From NCBI RefSeq assembly GCF_030412015.1, contig NZ_JASNRD010000012.1, forward strand, positions 62,001 through 126,000: a stretch of 64,000 nucleotides of DNA. Reading direction: 5' to 3'. Below are positions 59,954-64,000 of the stretch, piece by piece. The position numbers and the translations under genes are program-made. Numbering within the stretch: position 1 is the stretch's first letter; every line of letters starts with the position of its first letter. The notes beneath the pieces are model-generated. The model was given only the letters and a program-made list of their open reading frames with translations, was not told the origin of the DNA and searched no databases. This DNA is from Massilia sp. YIM B02763. Its GTDB lineage: Bacteria; Pseudomonadota; Gammaproteobacteria; Burkholderiales; Burkholderiaceae_D.

Positions 59954-60015
59954 TTAGTTGCCTGAAATAAACAGGTAACAATTAGTAAAGCGTAAATTCC
60001 TCATCTGCATCATGT

Positions 60016-60051
60016 TATAATCGGCAACTTATCTTCGGGATTCTTCCCGAA
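60016..60051 (+). promoter_or_regulatory. Putative promoter and leader palindrome of the O-antigen export cluster
   Basis: TATAAT (60016-60021) is a consensus -10 about 86 nt upstream of the wzm ATG; no good -35 is visible. TTCGGGA-TTCT-TCCCGAA (60034-60051) is a perfect 7-4-7 inverted repeat at or just after the expected start, a possible operator or leader hairpin. Confidence 0.5.
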
Positions 60052-60106
60052 TACGGATGTGCTCCGCGCGTCCCGATTCCGATGTCATGATCAAGCTCCA
60101 ACACCT

Positions 60107-60907
60107 ATGATTTCCCGTTCCATGCTGGGCGGCGTCTGGCGCTACCGCGGCTTCATCGCCGGCAGCGTGCGCCGGGAGTTCCAGGCCAGATACCGCAATT
60201 CCCTGCTCGGCGCCGCCTGGACGATCCTCAATCCGCTGGCGATGATCGTCGTCTACACCGTCATCTTTTCCCAGGTGATGGGCAACCGCCTGCAAGGCAA
60301 TACGGGCCACTTCGCCTACAGCATCTACCTGTGCGCGGGCGTGCTCACCTGGGGCATGTTCGCCGAGATCACCACGCGCGGCCAGAACGTCTTCCTCGAA
60401 AACGCCAACCTGATCAAGAAGCTGCAGTTCCCCCGCATCTGCCTGCCGATCGTGGTCGTGCTCAACGCCTTCGTCAATTTCGCGATCATCTTCGGCCTGT
60501 TCTCGCTGTTCCTCGTCTTCAGCGGCAGCTTCCCGGGCGCCGTCTACCTGGCCCTGCTGCCCGTGCTGGCGGTATTGATCCTGTTCGCCATCGGCCTGGC
60601 CATGGTGCTGGGCGTGCTGAACGTGTTCTTCCGCGACGTCGGCCAGTTCTTCACGATCCTGCTGCAGTTCTGGTTCTGGTTCACGCCCGTCGTGTACCCG
60701 GTCACGGCGCTGCCGGAACAGTACCGCGCCTGGCTCGCGTTCAATCCGATGGCGGCCGTGGTGCAGGCCTGCCAGACGATCCTGCTGAACGGCCGCGCGC
60801 CCGACTGGGGCAGCCTGCTGCCGGCCACCGCGCTGGCGCTGCTGCTGTGCGCACTGGGCCTGCAGCTGTTCCGCAAGCGCGCGGGCGAAATGGTGGATGA
60901 ACTGTAA
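60107..60907 (+). CDS. wzm: O-antigen/polysaccharide ABC exporter permease
   Basis: A 266-residue inner-membrane protein of the ABC-2 type with about six helices. The amphipathic start RREFQARYRNSLLGAAWTILNPLAMIVVYTVIFS and FWFWFTPVVYPVTALPEQYR near the end are Wzm/KpsM-like signatures. It pairs with the ATPase encoded next; the TGA-ATG junction overlaps (TAATGG). Start at 60107 (MISRSMLGG) chosen over 60059. Confidence 0.93.
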   Translation: MISRSMLGGVWRYRGFIAGSVRREFQARYRNSLLGAAWTILNPLAMIVVYTVIFSQVMGNRLQGNTGHFAYSIYLCAGVLTWGMFAEITTRGQNVFLENANLIKKLQFPRICLPIVVVLNAFVNFAIIFGLFSLFLVFSGSFPGAVYLALLPVLAVLILFAIGLAMVLGVLNVFFRDVGQFFTILLQFWFWFTPVVYPVTALPEQYRAWLAFNPMAAVVQACQTILLNGRAPDWGSLLPATALALLLCALGLQLFRKRAGEMVDEL

Positions 60908-62127
60908 TGGGCGCGATCATCGTCAAGGGCCTGGGCAAGGCCTATAAACAATACGGCAACCGCTGGAGCCGCCTGGCCGAGTGGATCCTCCCCGGCGACA
61001 AGCCGCGCCACAAGCTGAAATGGGTGCTGCAGGACATCAGCTTCGAGCTGGCGCCCGGCGACGCCGTCGGCATCATCGGCATCAACGGCGCCGGCAAGAG
61101 CACGCTGCTCAAGCTGATCACGGGCACCGCCCAGCCGACCACCGGCAGCGTGGACATCAGCGGCCGCGTGGCGGCACTGCTGGAACTGGGCATGGGCTTC
61201 CACCCCGACTTCACGGGGCGCCAGAACGTGTTCATGGCCGGCCAGCTGCTGGGCCTGTCCGTGCCCGAGCTCGAGCAGATGATGCCGCAGATCGAGGCGT
61301 TCGCCGAGATCGGCGACTACATCGACCAGCCGGTGCGCGTGTACTCGTCGGGCATGCAGATGCGCCTGGCGTTCAGCGTAGCGACGGTGCGCCGTCCCGA
61401 CGTGCTGATCGTCGACGAGGCGCTGTCGGTGGGCGACGCCTACTTCCAGCACAAGAGCTTCGAGCGCATCCGCGCCTTCCGCAAGGAGGGTACGACGCTC
61501 CTCATCGTCAGCCACGACCGCGCCGCGATGCAGTCGATCTGCGACCGCGCGATCCTGCTCGACAGCGGGCGCCTGGCCAAGCAGGGCACGCCCGAGGAAG
61601 TGATGGACTACTACAACGCGCTGATCGCCGAGCGCGAAGGCAGCACGGTGGAACAGGTGCGCACGCCCGAGGGCCGCGTGCAGACCACGTCCGGCAACGG
61701 TCACGCCAACGTCACCGAGGTAGCGCTGGAAAACGAGGACGGCCAGGCGCTCGAGGTGCTCAATGTCGGCGTGCCGGCCACGCTGCGCATCCGCGTCAAG
61801 GTCAACCAGCCGCTCCCGCGCCTGGTGCTGGGCTACATGATCAAGGACCGCCTGGGCCAGCAGATCTTCGGCACCAATACCCACCACCTCGAGCGCGCGC
61901 TGGAGAACCTGCAGGCCGGCGAAACCATCGACTACCGCTTCCGCTTCCCCCTGAACCTGGGGCCGGGCAGCTATTCGATCACGACCGCGCTCACCAGCAC
62001 CGAAACCCACCTGGCCGACAACTACGAGTGGCGCGACCTGGCCGCCATCTTCGTGGTCATGAACATGAACCGGCGCGAATTCGTCGGCAGCAGTTGGCTG
62101 GAACCGCAAGTGGAGATCCAACGATGA
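60907..62127 (+). CDS. wzt: O-antigen ABC exporter ATPase with carbohydrate-binding tail
   Basis: 406 residues. The ATPase part (1-250) has Walker A GINGAGKST (~57), the signature YSSGMQMRLAFSVA and Walker B VLIVDEALSVGD. Residues ~265-400 are a beta-sandwich like the Wzt C-terminal domain, which in E. coli O8/O9a recognises the finished, end-capped O-antigen chain. Such a tail predicts coupling of export to a chain-terminating modification; the methyltransferase encoded next is the obvious candidate for that cap. Confidence 0.92.
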   Translation: MGAIIVKGLGKAYKQYGNRWSRLAEWILPGDKPRHKLKWVLQDISFELAPGDAVGIIGINGAGKSTLLKLITGTAQPTTGSVDISGRVAALLELGMGFHPDFTGRQNVFMAGQLLGLSVPELEQMMPQIEAFAEIGDYIDQPVRVYSSGMQMRLAFSVATVRRPDVLIVDEALSVGDAYFQHKSFERIRAFRKEGTTLLIVSHDRAAMQSICDRAILLDSGRLAKQGTPEEVMDYYNALIAEREGSTVEQVRTPEGRVQTTSGNGHANVTEVALENEDGQALEVLNVGVPATLRIRVKVNQPLPRLVLGYMIKDRLGQQIFGTNTHHLERALENLQAGETIDYRFRFPLNLGPGSYSITTALTSTETHLADNYEWRDLAAIFVVMNMNRREFVGSSWLEPQVEIQR

Positions 62128-63452
62128 GCCAGACGTCCCAGGCTTCGTTCTACCGTGCTTTCGAGGACCGCTACCGCGGCTCGCGCGAGACCATCAAGGA
62201 CCGGCTGCGCGCCTATACTCCGCTGACCGCGCCGCTGCTGCAGACTGGCGGCCCCGTGGGTGCCCTGGACCTGGGCTGCGGCCGCGGCGAGTGGCTGGAG
62301 CTGCTGGGCGAACAGGGCTTCGACGCGCGCGGCGTCGACCTGGACGAGGGCATGCTGGCCGCCTGCCGCGAGCGCGGCCTGAACGCCCGGCACGGCGACG
62401 CGCTGGCGGCGCTGCGCGCGCAGCCGGACGACAGCCTGGCGCTGGTCTCGGCGTTCCACTTGGTGGAACATTTGCCCTTCGCGCTGGTGCAGGAGCTGAT
62501 CGCCGAGGCGCTGCGCGCGCTGGCGCCGGCGGGCCTGTTGATCATGGAAACGCCGAACCCGGAAAACCTGACGGTCGGCGCCACCAGCTTCTACCGCGAC
62601 CCGACCCACCTGCATCCGCTGCCGCCCGACCTGCTCGGCTTTGCCGCCGAACACGCGGGCTTCGGCCGCCAGCGCATCGTGCGCCTGCAGGAAGAACAGC
62701 AGCTGCACACGGGCGCGCAGGTGGGCATCATCACCGTGCTCGAAGGCGTCAGCCCGGACTACGCCGTGGTCGCGCAGAAGGCGGCCGGCGCGGCGCTGCT
62801 CGCGCCCTTCGACGCCGCCTTCGACGCCCACCACGGCATTACCCTGGCCCAGCTGGCGCTGCGCTACGACGACCAGCACGCGGCCCGCAACGCCGAGATC
62901 CACCACATCCTGGCGCGCATCGAGCGCCACGGCTCGCAGCTGGCGGTGGAGCTGGCGCAGACGCGTTCGCGCACCGACGCCCAGCAGGGGCAGCTGGACG
63001 AACTGCGCCAGCACCTGGGGCGCCAGGAGGCGCGCATCGCGCAGGCCGAGGCCCATGCGGCCGAGATGTCGCAGCGCGTGGTCGACCTGCTGAACAGCAG
63101 CTCGTGGCGCATCACCGAGCCGCTGCGCCGCACGATGGCGATCGTCTACCGCCTGCGCAACGCCCGGCGCGAAGGCCGCCTCGGCACCGCCGCGAAGTCG
63201 CGCGTGAAGCGCGTGGTGCGCCGCGCCGGCGGCGCGGTGCTGCGCCGCCCGGCCCTGAAGCGCGCCGTGCGCGCCGTGCTGCGCCGGATCCCGGCGCTGG
63301 AATCGCGCCTGTACGCGCTGATGCTGGACAACAGCGGCGCTACCCGCCTGGTGCTGGACGACGAAGCCGGCGAGCTGTCGCCGCGCGCGGCCAAGGCATA
63401 CCGCCAACTGAAACAGGAACAAGCAAGGATGGCCAATGCGGATAGTCATTGA
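62124..63452 (+). CDS. SAM-dependent methyltransferase with C-terminal coiled coil (candidate O-antigen chain terminator)
   Basis: 442 residues. The methyltransferase domain (about 25-220) has motif I ALDLGCGRGEWLELL (~47-61) and METPNPENLTVG. A charged coiled coil (~275-325, RTDAQQGQLDELRQHLGRQE) and a basic tail (~340-400) follow. WbdD, the E. coli chain terminator, combines methyltransferase, kinase and coiled-coil ruler; here I see no kinase domain. It overlaps wzt by 4 nt, which supports the capping role. Confidence 0.8.
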   Translation: MSQTSQASFYRAFEDRYRGSRETIKDRLRAYTPLTAPLLQTGGPVGALDLGCGRGEWLELLGEQGFDARGVDLDEGMLAACRERGLNARHGDALAALRAQPDDSLALVSAFHLVEHLPFALVQELIAEALRALAPAGLLIMETPNPENLTVGATSFYRDPTHLHPLPPDLLGFAAEHAGFGRQRIVRLQEEQQLHTGAQVGIITVLEGVSPDYAVVAQKAAGAALLAPFDAAFDAHHGITLAQLALRYDDQHAARNAEIHHILARIERHGSQLAVELAQTRSRTDAQQGQLDELRQHLGRQEARIAQAEAHAAEMSQRVVDLLNSSSWRITEPLRRTMAIVYRLRNARREGRLGTAAKSRVKRVVRRAGGAVLRRPALKRAVRAVLRRIPALESRLYALMLDNSGATRLVLDDEAGELSPRAAKAYRQLKQEQARMANADSH

Positions 63453-64000
63453 TCTTCAGGGCGCGCAGTCGGCGAGCCGCTTCCGCGGCATCGGCCGCTA
63501 TTCGCTGGCGCTGGCGCTGGGCATCGCGCGCAACGCCGGCGAGCACGAGGTGTGGCTGGTCCTGAACGCCGCGCTGGGCAGCGCCATCGACGACCTGCGC
63601 CAGGCCTTCGCCGGCCTGGTGCCGCCCGACCGGATCCGCGTGTTCGACATCGCCGGCCCCACCGCCGAGGCGCATGCGCCGAACAGCCCGCGCGCGCGCG
63701 CCGCCGAGCTGCTGCGCGAGCATGCGATCGCCCAGCTGCATCCGGACGCCGTGCTGGTCACCAGCCTGTTCGAAGGCTACGTCGACGACAGCGTGGTCTC
63801 GATCGGCCGCTTCACGGACGGCGCCGCCACCGCCGCCATCCTGTACGACCTGATTCCCTACCTGAACCCGCAGAAATACCTGCCGCAGCCGGAACAGCGC
63901 AACTACTACGAGCGCAAGGTCGCCTCGCTGCGCGAAGCGGGGCTGCTGCTGGCGATTTCCGATTATTCGCGCCAGGAAGCGATCGACACGCTGGGCCTCG
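63437..64000 (+). CDS. GT-B glycosyltransferase, N-terminal part (cut by window end)
   Basis: The first 188 codons, in frame to the window end. MRIVIDLQGAQSASRFRGIGRYSLALA is the typical opening of family 4 O-antigen glycosyltransferases, followed by VLVTSLFEGYVDD and AILYDLIPYLNPQKYL with the conserved H/D-LIP region. It overlaps the methyltransferase gene by 16 nt. The donor-binding half lies outside the window. Confidence 0.85.

Overview
The window is a GC-rich, gene-dense piece of a betaproteobacterial chromosome. Gene content and protein style (RND efflux, CheR-pentapeptide chemoreceptor, YebC-PurD, HemF-NadD-RsfS-RlmH-Maf-Rng, WaaL-MsbA-WaaF, DnaE, Wzm/Wzt) fit Oxalobacteraceae, most likely Massilia or a close relative. 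That placement is inference from protein resemblance; there is no rRNA gene here. One tRNA gene (Thr, CGT) is present. I see no CRISPR array, prophage or complete insertion sequence.

Layout. 1-9.5 kb: end of an RND pump, a chemoreceptor, a DUF883-like stress protein, tRNA-Thr, fbp, pepN, a 158-bp MITE-like element, a DUF4136 lipoprotein, a VOC protein and a 48-residue membrane protein. 9.5-16 kb: quinone reductase, mgsA, a DMT transporter, a truncated DUF2182 gene, yebC-purD and a catalase-cytochrome b561 pair. 16-24 kb: a GIY-YIG gene flanked by inverted palindromic repeats, hemF-nadD-rsfS-rlmH-maf, rng, and a family 9 glycosyltransferase whose leader carries an ops-like RfaH element. 23-28 kb: a tungstate-type ABC importer with a degenerate NuoF-like protein, an acyl-CoA synthetase and tandem repeats. 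28-33 kb: a GH1-SDR fusion gene whose 3' end is duplicated on the far side of an inserted RHS toxin tail and immunity-like gene. 33-43 kb: DUF535 gene, LPS core genes waaF-msbA-waaL, a divergent GT2 gene and dnaE. 43-45 kb: a HigBA-like toxin-antitoxin pair and trhO.

45-60 kb is the most interesting part. It encodes a complete type I secretion system (ABC ATPase, HlyD adaptor, TolC), a 965-residue RTX/S-layer-like protein with an N-terminal DUF4214 region, and a separate small DUF4214 protein. Next to these lie a secreted FecR-domain protein, a CHASE2 class III nucleotide cyclase, a TPR/beta-barrel outer-membrane protein, VanZ and a CRP-type regulator. Three perfect CRP boxes (TGTGA-N6-TCACA), all fitting TGTGATGnnnGTCACA on the minus strand, sit upstream of the S-layer-like gene, the secretion operon and fecR/cyclase. 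A -10-like hexamer lies 19-23 nt from each box, the class II geometry. The region therefore looks like a self-contained cAMP-CRP-controlled cell-surface secretion system.

60-64 kb begins an O-antigen export cluster: Wzm, Wzt with a carbohydrate-binding tail, a methyltransferase with a coiled coil, and a glycosyltransferase cut by the window end. A GTCGTCCCTGCGNAGGCAGGGACCCA palindrome family recurs at about eleven intergenic loci, mostly as inverted pairs.
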